Below are positions 1-12,024 of a stretch of DNA of 64,000 nucleotides, piece by piece. The position numbers and the translations under genes are program-made. This stretch comes from Streptomyces thinghirensis (lineage in GTDB: Bacteria; Actinomycetota; Actinomycetia; Streptomycetales; Streptomycetaceae), in the NCBI GenBank assembly GCA_021502835.1, contig JAKFGP010000028.1:1-64000 (forward strand), in the 5' to 3' direction. Each line of letters opens with the position of its first letter. Position 1 is the stretch's first letter. The notes below the pieces were generated by a model. That model ran no database searches. It saw only the letters and a list, made by a program, of their open reading frames with translations, and was not told the DNA's origin.

Positions 1-1687
<1,687 letters not shown>

Positions 1688-1795
1688 GCCTTCGGGCGGG
1701 GTGGGCGCTCCCGCGGCGAGGCGGACTATTACGGGGGCGCCGTCGGCCGTGTGCGGCCAGGGTTACCGGCCGGGCAGGATTTCCGGCACGGCAAA

Positions 1796-1822
1796 AGCCG
1801 GCCCACCCGAGGTGGACCGGCT
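1796..1822 (-). terminator. hairpin terminator between convergent thiD and rpmB
   Basis: A 12-bp stem with one mismatch (AGCCGGCCCACC / GGTGGACCGGCT) closes a 3-base loop. On the minus strand it is followed by TTTT, so it best fits as the rho-independent terminator of rpmB. It could also stop thiD transcription from the other side. Confidence 0.75.
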
Positions 1823-1865
1823 CCATGCAGCGGACCAGGCAGTGGCCGCGCGCTCAGCTGACGCG

Positions 1866-2050
1866 TCAGCGCAGACCTTCCCGGCCTTGATGCACGAGGT
1901 GCAAGCGTTCACGCGCTTCGGCGTCCCGCCGACCACGGTACGCACACGCTGGATGTTCGGGTTCCAGCGACGGGACGTACGGCGGTGCGAGTGCGAGATG
2001 TTGTTGCCGAAGCTCGGCCCCTTGCCACAGACGTCGCAGTTGGCAGCCAC
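1866..2050 (-). CDS. rpmB: 50S ribosomal protein bL28
   Basis: L28 is a small structural protein of the large ribosomal subunit. The frame starts at ATG 2050 ([20 protein letters not shown]) and contains the zinc-type Cys pairs CDVC and CTSC of the C+ paralogue. The family ends shortly after KAGKV with Ser-Arg-stop. Here a base is missing just after that point, so the raw frame runs on to 1763. Restoring one C at about 1873-1875 gives SR and TGA at 1866-1868, a 61-residue protein. I annotate the restored end. It is convergent with thiD and has its own hairpin terminator downstream. Confidence 0.93.
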
Positions 2051-2316
2051 GGGTCACTCCAAAGACTTCAGATGCACTTACGGTTGACCCCGGCATGCCG
2101 GGATCAAGGTCCGGGGCCGCGAGCGGTCCGGGGTCTGAATGGCGGTGCCAGGGGGAAGAGCCCGATCGGGATCGGGCAACCGGAGCAGCATACAACGGCT
2201 GCTCCCGTACAACGAAACTACCATGGCAGCTCAGGGGCCCGCCCCGGCCCTCTTCCGGTGGGCACCCTCCCAAGGTCTACGCTGCCTGCCACGTCCAGCA
2301 GCTCAGGGAGGCGCAG

Positions 2317-4038
2317 GTGGCGCAGGTGCCGCAGAGGTTCTTCGACGCTCTGGCGGTGCGTACCTGGTGCGGTCTGTCGCTGCGCGCGCTGGGACGGGCA
2401 CGCGAGGAGATCGACGCGATCAACGTCTATCCGGTCGCGGACGGGGACACCGGCACCAACCTCTATCTGACCGTCGAGTCGGCCGTCGCCGCGGTGGAGG
2501 CGGTGTTCGCGGCGCACGCGGTGGACGCCGGGGAGCCGGACGCGGGCGGCGGGCCCTCGCTGGCCGATGCCGTGGGTGCCATGGCGCACGGCGCGCTGAT
2601 CGGCGCGCGCGGCAACTCCGGGACGATCCTCGCGCAGCTGCTGCGCGGCATGGCCCAGGTGCTCACCGCCGGGGGTGAACCCGCTCACACCGACGGTCCG
2701 GGCCTGCGGCTGGCCCTGCGGCACGCGGCCGAATCCGCCCGGCAGGCCGTGGCCCACCCGGTCGAGGGCACCGTCCTGACCGTCGCCTCCGCCGCCGCCG
2801 ACGCGGCGGACGACGCGGCCGAAGGTCCGGCCGGCGGGGCGGCCGAAGGTGCGGAGGGCGACTGCGCGGCGGTGGCCCGGGCGGCCTACGAGGGTGCCCG
2901 CGCGGCGCTCGCCGCGACCCCGGGTCAGCTGCCCGTCCTGGAGCGCGCCGGAGTCGTCGACGCCGGCGGACGCGGCCTCGTGACGTCCTCGCGGCCCTGG
3001 TGGAGACGTTCACGGGCCGTGCGCCGGGACCGGAACCGGTCGCCGTGCCGCACGCGCGCGCGGCGCACGGCGACGAGGCCGCGGGGGAGTGCGCGGCGGA
3101 GGAGGGAGACGAGAGCGGCCCGGCCTTCGAGGTGATCTACCTCCTGGAGGCCGAGGACGCGGCCGTGGCGCGGCTGCGGCAGCGGCTCGACGCCCTGGGG
3201 GACTCGCTCGTGGTGGTCGGCGGCGACGGACTGTGGAACGTCCACGTACACGTCGACGACGCGGGCGCCGCCGTCGAGGCGGGCGTCGAGGCCGGGCGGC
3301 CGTACCGCATCCGCATCACCCACTTCGGGCACGGCGACGCGCACACCGCCGGAACCGGGCGCCCGCCGCGTGAGCGCACCCAGCGCGCCGTGGTGGCGGT
3401 CGTGCCGGGGGAGGGTCTGGCCGGGCTCTACACCGAGGCCGGCGCGACCACCGTGCTCGCGCGCCCCGGGGAACCGCCCGCGAGCGGGGAACTCGTCCAG
3501 GCCGTACGGCGGGCACACACGCGCGCGAGGTCGTGCTGCTGCCCAACGACGCCGAACTGCGCCACACCGCCGCCGCGCGGCCGAGCAGGCCCGCACCGAA
3601 GGCATCCGCGTCGCCCTCATCCCGACCCGCTCCGCGGTCCAGGGCATCGCCGCGCTCGCCGTCCACGAGCCCGAGCGGCGCTTCGACGAGGACGTGGTCG
3701 CGATGACCTCGGCGGCGGGCGCCACCCGCCACGCCGAGGTCGCCGTCGCCGAACGCCAGTCGTGGACCACGGCCGGCATCTGCCAGGCCGGCGACGTACT
3801 CGGCCTCGTGGACGGCGACGTGGCCGTGATCGGCGCGGACGTCACGGAGGTCGCCGCGACCGTCCTGGACCGCATGCTCGCGGCCGGCGGCGAGCTGGTC
3901 ACCCTGGTCCTCGGCGACGAGGCCCCGGAGACCGTCACCGCCCACCTGGAGGCCGCGTCCGCGAGGCGTACCTCGCCGTCGACACGGTGGTCTACCGGGG
4001 CAGGCAGGCGCGCGCTGCTGCTGATCGGCGTGGAGTAG
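2317..4038 (+). CDS. DAK2-domain protein, FakA-like fatty acid kinase subunit
   Basis: The N-terminal DhaL/DAK2 nucleotide-binding domain is clear: INVYPVADGDTGTNLYLT near nt 2420-2470 carries the Mg-ATP aspartates, and GARGNSGTILAQLLRG lies near 2605-2650. The C-terminal half (nt 3000-4038) has the motifs of the FakA-type middle and C domains. In Firmicutes this family phosphorylates fatty acids bound to FakB partners; activity in Streptomyces is inferred only. GTG 2317 is chosen because GGAG sits seven bases upstream and the frame matches the domain start; the longer raw ORF from 2095 has no such support. Frame breaks near 2981, 3525, 3577, 3956 and 4005 must be joined. The stop is TAG 4036-4038. 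It stands divergent from rpmB, upstream of recG, as in other actinobacteria. Confidence 0.85.
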
Positions 4039-4130
4039 CGCGGCGGTACCGCCGGTCACCCGGGAGGCGTGCGGCCGATCCCGCCGGTTTGCGGGGAGGT
4101 GCGGGGCCATTGTCAGTGGCGTGGTGTGCA

Positions 4131-6346
4131 ATGGATCTCGTGCCCGCACTGCGAGAACCCCTGAAGAAGGTGCTCGGCCCCGCCACCGCGAAGGTGATGG
4201 CCGAGCATCTCGGCCTGCACACCGTCGGCGACCTCCTCCACCACTACCCCCGCAGATACGAGGAGCGCGGCCAGCTCACCCACCTCGCCGACCTGCCGAT
4301 GGACGAGCACGTCACGGTGGTGGCCCAGGTCGCCGACGCCCGCCTGCACACCTTCGCCTCGTCGAAGGCGCCGCGCGGCAGGGGGCAGCGCCTCGAAGTG
4401 ACCATCACGGACGGCCACGGCCGCCTCCAGCTGGTCTTCTTCGGCAACGGCGTCCACAAGCCCCACAAGGAGCTCCTGCCGGGCACCCGCGCGATGTTCG
4501 CGGGCAAGGTCTCCGTCTTCAACCGCCGACTGCAACTGGCCCACCCGGCGTACGAGTTGCTGCGCGGCAGTGATGACGACGACGGGACCGAGAGCGTCGA
4601 GTCCTGGGCGGGCGCCCTCATTCCCCTCTACCCGGCCACCGCCAAGCTGGAGTCCTGGAAGATCGGCAAGGCGATCCAGACGGTGCTGCCCAGCGCGCAG
4701 GAGGCCGTCGACCCCCCCCCGGCTCCCTGCGCGAGGGACGTGGCCTGGTCTCCCTCCCCGAAGCCCTCCTGAAGATCCACCGCCCGCACACCAAGGCCGA
4801 CATCGAGGACGCCCGCGCCCGCCTGAAGTGGGACGAGGCCTTCGTCCTCCAGGTCGCCCTCGCCCGCCGCCGCCACGCCGAGACCCAACTCCCCGCCGTC
4901 CCCCGGAAACCGAGCCCGGACGGCCTGCTCACGGCCTTCGACGACCGTCTCCTCTCACCCTCACCGAGGGCCAGCGGAAGGTCTCCCGGGAGATCTTCGA
5001 CGACCTCGCCACCGACCACCCGATGCACCGGCTGCTCCAGGGCGAGGTCGGATCGGGAAAGACGATGGTGGCCCTGCGCGCCATGCTCGCCGTCGTCGAC
5101 GCGGGCGGGCAGGCCGTGATGCTGGCGCCCACCGAGGTGCTCGCCCAGCAGCACCACCGGTCGGTCGTCGAGATGATGGGGGAGCTGGCCGAGGGCGGCA
5201 TGCTCGGCGGCGCCGAACACGCCACCAAGGTGGTGCTGCTCACCGGGTCCATGGGCGCCGCCGCCCGCCGCCACGCCCTGCTCGACCTGGCCACCGGCGA
5301 GGCCGGCATCGTCATCGGCACGCACGCGCTGATCGAGGACAAGGTGCAGTTCCACGACCTCGGGCTGGTCGTCGTCGACGAACAGCACCGCTTCGGCGTC
5401 GAGCAGCGCGACGCCCTGCGCGGCAAGGGCAAACAGCCGCCGCATCTGCTCGTCATGACCGCCACGCCGATTCCGCGCACCGTCGCCATGACCGTCTTCG
5501 GCGACCTGGAGACCTCCGTCCTGGACCAGCTCCCGGCCGGCCGTTCCCCGATCGCCAGCCATGTCGTCCCGGCCGCCGACAAACCGCACTTCCTCGCCCG
5601 CGCCTGGGAACGGGTCCGGGAGGAGGTGTCCAACGGCCACCAGGCGTACGTCGTCTGCCCGCGCATCGGCGACGAGGACGACGCCCCGAAGAAGGGGTCC
5701 CAGAAGCCCCCCGAGGGTGACGCGGAGAAGCGGCCCCCGCTGGCCGTCCTCGACGTCGCCGAGCAGCTGGCGAAGGGCCCGCTGCAGGGCCTCAAGGTCG
5801 AGGTCCTGCACGGCCGGATGCAGCCCGACGACAAGGACGCCGTCATGCGCCGCTTCGCCGCCGGGGGAGACCGACGTCCTCGTCGCCACGACCGTCATCG
5901 AGGTCGGCGTCAACGTCCCCAACGCCACCGCGATGGTGATCATGGACGCCGACCGCTTCGGCGTCTCCCAGCTCCACCAGCTGCGCGGCCGCGTCGGCCG
6001 GGGCTCCGCCCCCGGCCTGTGCCTGCTGGTCACCGAGATGCCCGAGGCGAGCGCGGCCCGGCAGCGGCTGGGCGCCGTCGCCGGCACCCTCGACGGCTTC
6101 GAGCTCTCCCGCATCGACCTCGAACAGCGTCGCGAGGGCGACGTACTCGGCCAGGCCCAGTCCGGCGCCCGCACCTCCCTGCGCGTCCTCGCCGTCATCG
6201 AGGACGAGGAGATCATCGCCGAGGCGCGGGAGGAGGCGGCGGCGGTGGTGGCCGCCGACCCGGAGCTGACGGGTCTGCCCGGTCTGCGGACGGCTCTGGA
6301 CGCACTGCTGGACGACGAGCGGGAGCAGTACCTGGAGAAGGGCTGA
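4131..6346 (+). CDS. recG: ATP-dependent DNA helicase RecG
   Basis: RecG remodels stalled replication forks and branch-migrates Holliday junctions. The wedge/OB domain comes first (HYPRRYEERGQLTHLADLP near nt 4240-4300). Next are Walker A GEVGSGKTMVALRAM (about 5042-5086), the DEQH box VVDEQHRFGVEQRDAL (about 5372-5420), motif III TATPIPRTVAMTVFGDLE, and the C-terminal motif V/VI HQLRGRVGRGSAPGLCLL (about 5975-6030). ATG 4131 is in frame with the conserved N-terminus. Three frame breaks are present: in the run of nine C at 4712-4720, near 4955, and an extra G near 5868. Joined length is about 738 residues, usual for actinobacterial RecG. It is followed directly by rsmD and coaD, the common order. 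Confidence 0.93.
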
Positions 6347-6400
6347 CAGACTGGGACGGACACCGTCCGCACATTCGAGCACACCGACAAGGACCCGAAG

Positions 6401-6989
6401 ATGACCCGCGTGATCGCCGGCAAAGCCGGCGGACGCCGCCTCGCCGTCCCGCAGGGGACCGGCACCCGCCCCACCTCCGACCGCGCGCGCGAGGGACTCT
6501 TCTCCACCTGGCAGTCCCTGCTCGGCGGCCCGCTGGACGGCGAGCGGGTCATCGACCTGTACGCCGGTTCCGGCGCCGTCGGCCTGGAGGCGCTGTCCCG
6601 GGGCGCCGGGCACGTCCTGCTCGTCGAGGCCGACGCCCGCGCCGCCCGTACGGTCCGGGAGAACGTCAAGGCGCTCGGCCTGCCCGGCGCCGAGGTCCGG
6701 GCGGGCAAAGCGGAACAGATCATCCGCACTCCGGCACCGGCCGAGCCGTACGACGTCGTCTTCCTGGATCCGCCGTACGCCGTCTCGGACGACGATCTTC
6801 GGGAGATCCTGCTCACACTCCGCACGGAGGGGTGGCTCACCGGGGAAGCGCTCGTCACCGTGGAGCGCAGCACCAGGGGCGGCGAATTCCGCTGGCCCCA
6901 GGGCTTCGACGCGATCCGGTCCCGTCGCTACGGCGAGGGGAACGTTTTGGTACGGTCGCGCCGCCTCTACGTGCGAAGACGCACGATGA
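6401..6989 (+). CDS. rsmD: 16S rRNA (guanine966-N2)-methyltransferase RsmD
   Basis: RsmD methylates G966 of 16S rRNA using SAM. Motif I VIDLYAGSGAVGLEAL (near nt 6548-6600) binds SAM, and VVFLDPPYA (near 6756-6780) is the catalytic motif IV. The raw frame runs straight into coaD and mimics a 364-residue fusion. The expected RsmD C-terminus TFWYGRAASTCEDAR appears one frame over from about 6942 and ends at TGA 6987-6989. One extra A near 6941 therefore explains the fusion. I annotate two separate genes with a 26-base gap. Length is about 195 residues, normal for the family. Confidence 0.9.
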
Positions 6990-7015
6990 CCGGACCGGAG
7001 AGCGAGGGAACACAA

Positions 7016-7495
7016 GTGCGCCGCGCCGTCTGTCCCGGGTCATTCGACCCGATCCACAACGGACATCTCGACATCATCGCCCGTGCCTCCAGCCTCTATG
7101 ACGAGGTGTACGTCGCGGTGATGATCAACCGGTCCAAGAAGAGCCTGTTCGAGATCGAGGAGCGGATCGACCTCATCCGCCAGGTCACCGCCGAGTACGG
7201 GAACGTGCGCGTGGAGTCCTTCCACGGCCTCCTCGTCGACTTCTGCAAGCAGCGCGAGATCCCGGCCATCGTCAAGGGCCTGCGCGCCGTCAGCGACTTC
7301 GACTACGAACTCCAGATGGCCCAGATGAACAACGGCCTCTCGGGCGTGGAGACCCTCTTCATCCCCACCAACCCCACCTACAGCTTCATGTCGTCCTCCC
7401 TGGTCAAGGAGGTCGCCACCTGGGGCGGCGACATCTCCCACCTGGTGCCGCCGCTGGTCCTCGAAGCCCTCTCCGGACGCCTGAAGAAGGACTGA
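7016..7495 (+). CDS. coaD: phosphopantetheine adenylyltransferase CoaD
   Basis: CoaD transfers AMP from ATP to 4'-phosphopantetheine, the fourth step of coenzyme A synthesis. The frame is intact. It begins at GTG 7016, which has GAGGGA about seven bases upstream, with the nucleotidyltransferase signature CPGSFDPIHNGHLDII (HNGH is the HxGH motif). Near the end is YSFMSSSLVKEVATWGGD, the equivalent of the ISSTxxR-type substrate loop. Length is 159 residues, exactly the family norm. It is the last gene of the recG-rsmD-coaD run. Confidence 0.95.
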   Translation: MRRAVCPGSFDPIHNGHLDIIARASSLYDEVYVAVMINRSKKSLFEIEERIDLIRQVTAEYGNVRVESFHGLLVDFCKQREIPAIVKGLRAVSDFDYELQMAQMNNGLSGVETLFIPTNPTYSFMSSSLVKEVATWGGDISHLVPPLVLEALSGRLKKD

Positions 7496-7616
7496 CGCCC
7501 CCGTCGTGCAGCTGCCGGAGACTGACTGGCCGTCACCCGGTGTCCCCCGGACACCCCGGGGTCGTACAGTCGTCCCGTCCGTCTCCAACACAGCTGTAGA
7601 GAGTGGCGAGCACACG

Positions 7617-8721
7617 GTGGACGTGCAGAAGAAGCTCGACGAGATCAGCGCGATGGTCTCCGGCGCCCGCGCCATGCCCATGTCGGCCTCGTGCGTGGTC
7701 AACCGCGCCGAACTGCTCTCGATGCTGGAAGAGCTGCGCGCCGAGCTGCCCGGATCCCTCGCCCAGGCCCAGGAGCTGATCGGCGACCGCGACCAGATGG
7801 TCGCGCAGGCCCGCCAGGAGGCCGACCGGATCATCGAGAGCGCGCAGGCCGAGCGCGGTTCCCTGATCTCCGACACCGAGGTCGCCCGCCGCTCCCAGGC
7901 CGAGGCCGACCGGATCCTGGCCGAGGCCCGCCAGGAGGCCGAGGAGGTCCGCGCCGAGGCCGACGACTACGTCGACTCCAAGCTCGCCAACTTCGAGGTC
8001 GTCCTCACCAAGACCCTCGGCTCCGTCGGCCGGGGCCGCGAGAAGCTCCTCGGCACCGGACCCGGCCTCGACGAGAACGGCTACGAGGACGAGGACGCCC
8101 CCGAGCGCAGCCACGACCCGGAGATCCTGCGCCGCGACGCCGACACCTACGTCGACACGAAGCTCGGCGCCTTCGAGGCCGTGCTGGCCAAGACCCTGGA
8201 CGCCGTCGGCCGGGGCCGCCAAGAAACTGCACGGCCGGATCGCCACCGACGACCTCGGCGCCCTCGCGGACGACATGAGCACCGTCCAGCACTCCAGCGA
8301 CGCGGGACTACCTCGCCGGCCTCTCCGACGCCCCCACCGTGCGGCTCCCACCAGCGGGAGTACGGCGAGCAGCAGCAGCCGGCGGCCGCACAGGCACCGG
8401 TGCAGGCCGTGCCGGAGATGCCGGCGCAGCAGCCGGCGTACGGCTACGCCCAGCAGCAGCCCGATCCCTACGCCGGCTACCAGCAGGCCTACGGCGACGG
8501 GCAGGACCCGTACGGCTACCAGCAGCAGACGGCGGACCCGTACGTCTACCAGTACGACCCCAGCAGCAGACCTACGACGGACAGCAGGGCTACGCGCAGC
8601 CGCAGCAGCCCCGCAGCCCCCGCAGGCTCAGCCGCAAGCCCTCGACGAGACCAGCCTCTTCGACACCAGCATGATCAGCGCGGAGCAGCTGAGGGCCTAC
8701 GAACAGGGCCGCGGACTCTAG
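7617..8721 (+). CDS. DivIVA-like coiled-coil protein with Gln/Tyr-rich tail
   Basis: The protein starts at GTG 7617 (VDVQKKLDEISAMVSGAR). It has a long Ala/Glu/Arg coiled coil of the ATP-synthase-B or DivIVA kind (ARQEADRIIESAQAERG, then ARQEAEEVRAEADDYVD). A segment of about 27 residues is duplicated: copy one at residues 115-141 (DDYVDSKLANFEVVLTKTL) and copy two at 175-201 (DTYVDTKLGAFEAVLAKTL). The C-terminal third is low complexity (QQP, YGYQQ, YAGYQQ). Frame breaks occur near 8222, 8305, 8345, 8560 and 8605. The C-terminus SAEQLRAYEQGRGL ends at TAG 8719-8721. It is conserved between coaD and the YceD-L32 pair in streptomycetes and is often called a cell division initiation protein; its actual role is unknown. 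Confidence 0.75.
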
Positions 8722-8879
8722 CCCCGGGCGCCGTCACGGGCTCCGCCCCGGGCCGGATTGGGCCGAAAGCGAATGGTCCAGTATCCCTGGCTCTTCGGTC
8801 GCGCGTACGTCCGCGATCGCCGCTGCCCGGGAACACCGAAGGGCGGCAACCCCCACACTCACGAAGACCGAAAGCAGGA

Positions 8880-9523
8880 ATGGTTCTGAACGCGCGCCTC
8901 GACCACCGCAACCCCTCGTGTTCGACACACACGAGCTGGGACGGCGGCCCGGTGCGCTCCAGCGCCTGACCCGCACGGTCGACGCTCCCAAGGACTTCGG
9001 TATCCAGGGAGTCATCGGAGTGCCGGAAGGCGCCCCGGTGGAACTCGATCTCCGGCTCGAGTCGGTCATGGAAGGGGTGCTCGTCACGGGTACCGCCCGT
9101 GCCAAGGCCGAGGGGAGTGCGTAAGGTGTCTGGAGCCGCTCGAGCAGCAGCTTGTGGCGGACTTCCAGGGAGATGTTCTCGTACCCTGACGCCGACGACC
9201 GGGGCCGCCCTGTGGCGGAGCCGGCCGACGACGCCGAGGAAGACGAGGACAGGCTCTTCGTCGAGGACGGACTGATCGGCCTCGAACCCGTGCTGCGCGA
9301 CGCGGTGGTGCTCGCACTGCCGATGCAGCCGGTGTGCCAGGAAGACTGCCCGGGTCTGTGCTCCGAGTGTGGAGCACGCCTGGCGGACGACCCGGACCAC
9401 CACCACGACGCCGTCGACATTCGTTGGGCGGCTTTGCAGGGACTCGCCGGTTCACTCGGAGACGGCGAGAAGGACGAGATGAGCGGCGCCGAACCTGGCG
9501 TCGACGAGAAGCAGGAGAAGTAG
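8880..9523 (+). CDS. YceD family protein (DUF177)
   Basis: DUF177/YceD is linked to 23S rRNA accumulation in plants and bacteria. It is nearly always encoded directly upstream of rpmF, as here. The N-terminus [12 protein letters not shown] starts at ATG 8880. The domain core is acidic ([20 protein letters not shown] near nt 9319-9380, with three of the four family cysteines in CxxDCxGLC form). Frame breaks lie near 8917, 9117 and 9165. The stop TAG 9521-9523 is followed after two bases by the rpmF start. About 213 residues after joining. Confidence 0.85.
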
Positions 9524-9525
9524 CC

Positions 9526-9699
9526 GTGGCTGTTCCGAAGCGGAAGATGTCGCGCAGCAACACGCGCCACCGCCGGTCGCAGTGGAAGGCTGCGGTCCCC
9601 ACCCTGGTTGCGTGCGAGCGCTGCCACGAGCCCAAGCTGCAGCACATCGCGTGCCCGGCTTGCGGCACTTACAACAAGCGCCAGGTCCTCGAGGTCTGA
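9526..9699 (+). CDS. rpmF: 50S ribosomal protein bL32
   Basis: This is an intact 57-residue frame from GTG 9526, two bases after the YceD stop. It begins [20 protein letters not shown] and carries the zinc ribbon [17 protein letters not shown]. Close spacing suggests coupling to the YceD gene; rnc follows 19 bases later. Confidence 0.97.
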   Translation: MAVPKRKMSRSNTRHRRSQWKAAVPTLVACERCHEPKLQHIACPACGTYNKRQVLEV

Positions 9700-9718
9700 G
9701 CGGCTGGTGAGAGGCACT

Positions 9719-10570
9719 GTGTCAGTCCCCAAGAAGGCGGAAGACGCCAAGGCGGACCCACCCGCCAAGAAGAAGGCGGACACCCAGGCCTCGTCCCACA
9801 CGCTTCTGGAAGGGCGGCTCGGCTATCAGCTCGAGTCCGCCCTTCTGGTGCGTGCACTGACCCACCGTTCCTACGCGTACGAGAACGGCGGTCTGCCGAC
9901 GAACGAGCGGCTGGAGTTCCTCGGTGACTCCGTCCTCGGCCTCGTCGTCACGGACACGCTGTACCGCACCCACCCCGACCTGCCCGAAGGCCAGCTGGCC
10001 GGAGTTGCGGGCCGCGGTGGTCAACTCGCGTGCGCTGGCGGAGGTGGGCCGTGGGCTCGACCTCGGCTCCTTCATCCGGCTCGGCCGCGTGAGAGAGGGC
10101 ACGGGCGGCCGGGACAAGGCCTCCATCCTCGCCGACACCCTTGAAGCGGTGATCGGCGCGGTCTATCTCGACCAGGGCCTCGACGCGGCCTCCGAACTGG
10201 TACACCGCCTGTTCGACCCGCTGATCGAGAAGTCCTCGAACCTCGGCGCCGGCCTGGACTGGAAGACCAGCCTCCAGGAACTCACCGCGACCGAAGGGCT
10301 CGGCGTCCCCGAGTACCTGGTCACGGAGACCGGCCCGGACCACGAGAAGACCTTCACTGCTGCCGCCCGCGTCGGAGGCGTCTCGTACGGCACCGGCACC
10401 GGCCGCAGCAAGAAGGAGGCGGAGCAGCAGGCCGCGGAATCCGCGTGGCGGTCCATCCGGGCCGCGGCGGACGAGCGCGCCAAGGTGACTGGCGGCCGAA
10501 GCGGCGGCCCAGCCCGCCGCCGAAGCAGCGGCCCAAGCCGAGCGCCGACGCCCCGTCGGCCTCTGCCTGA
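9719..10570 (+). CDS. rnc: ribonuclease III (Rnc, AbsB in S. coelicolor)
   Basis: RNase III cleaves double-stranded RNA; in S. coelicolor the orthologue (absB) controls antibiotic production globally. The signature [18 protein letters not shown] with the catalytic Glu/Asp lies near nt 9902-9955. [20 protein letters not shown] near 10117-10175 holds the second acidic pair. A C-terminal dsRBD includes [20 protein letters not shown] near 10393-10450. GTG 9719 has GAGAGG eight bases upstream; an in-frame GTG at 9707 is an alternative start. Frame breaks occur near 10001 (extra G) and 10493. Rejoining the original frame gives the stop TGA 10568-10570 after an Ala/Ser-rich end. Confidence 0.92.
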
Positions 10571-10602
10571 TCCGTCCGATCCATCTGACTCATTCGCACG
10601 TT

Positions 10603-10639
10603 CCGAACGCCCGCCCCCACTCAAGGGGCGGGCGTTCGG
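10603..10639 (+). terminator. strong hairpin after rnc
   Basis: A perfect 15-bp GC-rich stem (CCGAACGCCCGCCCC with its complement) closes a 7-base loop, 33 bases after the rnc stop and 31 bases before mutM. There is no T tract, which is common for Streptomyces terminators. It may reduce read-through into mutM. Confidence 0.75.
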
Positions 10640-10669
10640 CTCGTCCACCGGCCCACCCGAGGGGATGCC

Positions 10670-11533
10670 ATGCCCGAGTTGCCCGAGGTCGAGGTCGTGC
10701 GGCGCGGCCTGGAGCGCTGGGTCGCCCACCGCACCGTCGCCGACGCCGAGGTGCTGCACCCGCGCGCGGTACGCCGGCACATCGCCGGCCCCGACGACTT
10801 CGCCCACCGCCTCGCGGGCCACCGCATCGGCACGCCCAGCCGCCGGGGCAGAGTACCTGTGGCTGCCGCTGGAGGACACCGGCCAGGCGATCCTGGCCCA
10901 CCTCGGCATGAGCGGCCAGCTGCTGGTCCAGCCGCACGAGGCACCGGTCGAGAAGCATCTGCGCATCCGCGTCCGCTTCACCGACACCCTGTCCACCGAA
11001 CTACGCTTCGTCGATCAGCGGACCTTCGGCGGCCTGTCCCTGCACGACACCACCCCCGACGGGCTGCCCGACGTCATCGCGCACATCGCCCGCGACCCCC
11101 CTCGACCCGCTCTTCGACGACGAGGCCTTCCACCTCGCGCTGCGCCGCAAGCGCACCACGATCAAACGGGCCCTGCTCGACCAGTCACTGATCAGCGGCG
11201 TCGGCAACATCTACGCCGACGAGGCTCTCTGGCGCTCCCGCCTGCACTACGAACGCCCCCACCGCGACCTTCACCCGCCCCCGCACCGCCGAACTCCTCG
11301 GCCACGTCCGCGACGTGATGAACGCGGCCCCTCGCCGTGGGCGGCACCAGCTTCGACACCCCTACGTCAACGTCAACGGCGAGTCCGGCTACTCTGACCG
11401 GTCGCTCGACGCGTACGGCCGCGAGGGTCTGCCCTGCCGCCGCTGGCTAGCCACACCGATGCGCCGCCGGCCGTGGATGAACCGCTCCAGCTACTTCTGC
11501 CCGAAGTGCCGGCGGGCGCCCCGCCCGGTCTAG
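10670..11533 (+). CDS. mutM: formamidopyrimidine-DNA glycosylase MutM (Fpg)
   Basis: MutM removes 8-oxoguanine and formamidopyrimidines and nicks the abasic site. ATG 10670 gives the catalytic N-terminus MPELPEVE (Pro2 Schiff-base nucleophile, Glu3). The helix-two-turn-helix segment [20 protein letters not shown] lies near nt 11173-11230. A C-terminal zinc finger follows, with CPKC near 11505. In the finger the family pattern CxxC...CPKC reads [10 protein letters not shown], so the second cysteine is replaced; I suspect a local sequence error near 11443-11450. Frame breaks near 10852, 11097, 11262 and 11332 also need joining. About 287 residues, as expected. It is convergent with the HxlR gene, ten bases apart. 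Confidence 0.9.
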
Positions 11534-11543
11534 AAGAGCACGC

Positions 11544-11941
11544 TCAGAGCTGCCGGGCGTCGTACCGCTCACGCGACGCGAGTACCTCGTCCATCCGCCC
11601 CTCCAGGCACTGGATGAGCGCGATCAGCCGCCCGGCCACCGCGTGTCCCAGCGCGGTGAGCTCGTAGTTCACGCGGGGCGGGTTGGTGGGCTGGGCCTCG
11701 CGGTGCACCAGGCCGGTCGCGCTCCAGCGCGTGCAGGGTCCGGGCCGAAGCATCTCTCGCTGACGCCGTCGACGCGGCGCCGCAGCTCGTTGAACCGGAA
11801 GGAGCCCTCGTACAGCGCGCCGAGCGTCAGCGCGCCCCAGCGCCCCGTGACGTGTTCCAGGGTGCCGCGCGAGGACGGGCCCTGGAGGAACACGTCGTGC
11901 GGGAGATCCTGCTCCTCCGTGCGCTCCTGCGTGGTCGACAT
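11544..11941 (-). CDS. HxlR-family winged-helix transcriptional regulator
   Basis: The joined protein of about 132 residues starts at ATG 11941 (MSTTQERTEEQDLPHDVFLQ). It contains the HxlR/MarR-like winged helix GRWGALTLGALYEGSFRFNE followed by LRRRVDGVSER and a basic wing ending PPRVNYELTALGHAV. One frame break near 11735-11755 separates the recognition helix from the wing. HxlR proteins respond to redox or small electrophiles; the ligand here is unknown. No cysteine is visible in the joined sequence apart from one near the C-terminus. It lies between mutM (convergent) and the secreted CAP-domain gene on the same strand. Confidence 0.82.
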
Positions 11942-12024
11942 GCGCCCAGCGTACGTGAGCGCAGCGCTGAGTCGCAGGTCGCGCGGAGCCCCGGACAGCG
12001 CACCGGCGCTCCCCGGAGGCTGCT

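Noticed and set aside
4618..6873. A 751-codon antisense open frame over recG and rsmD
   Set aside because: A typical GC-rich shadow: the sense strand has full RecG and RsmD motifs, and the antisense product is Ser/Arg-rich with no domain.
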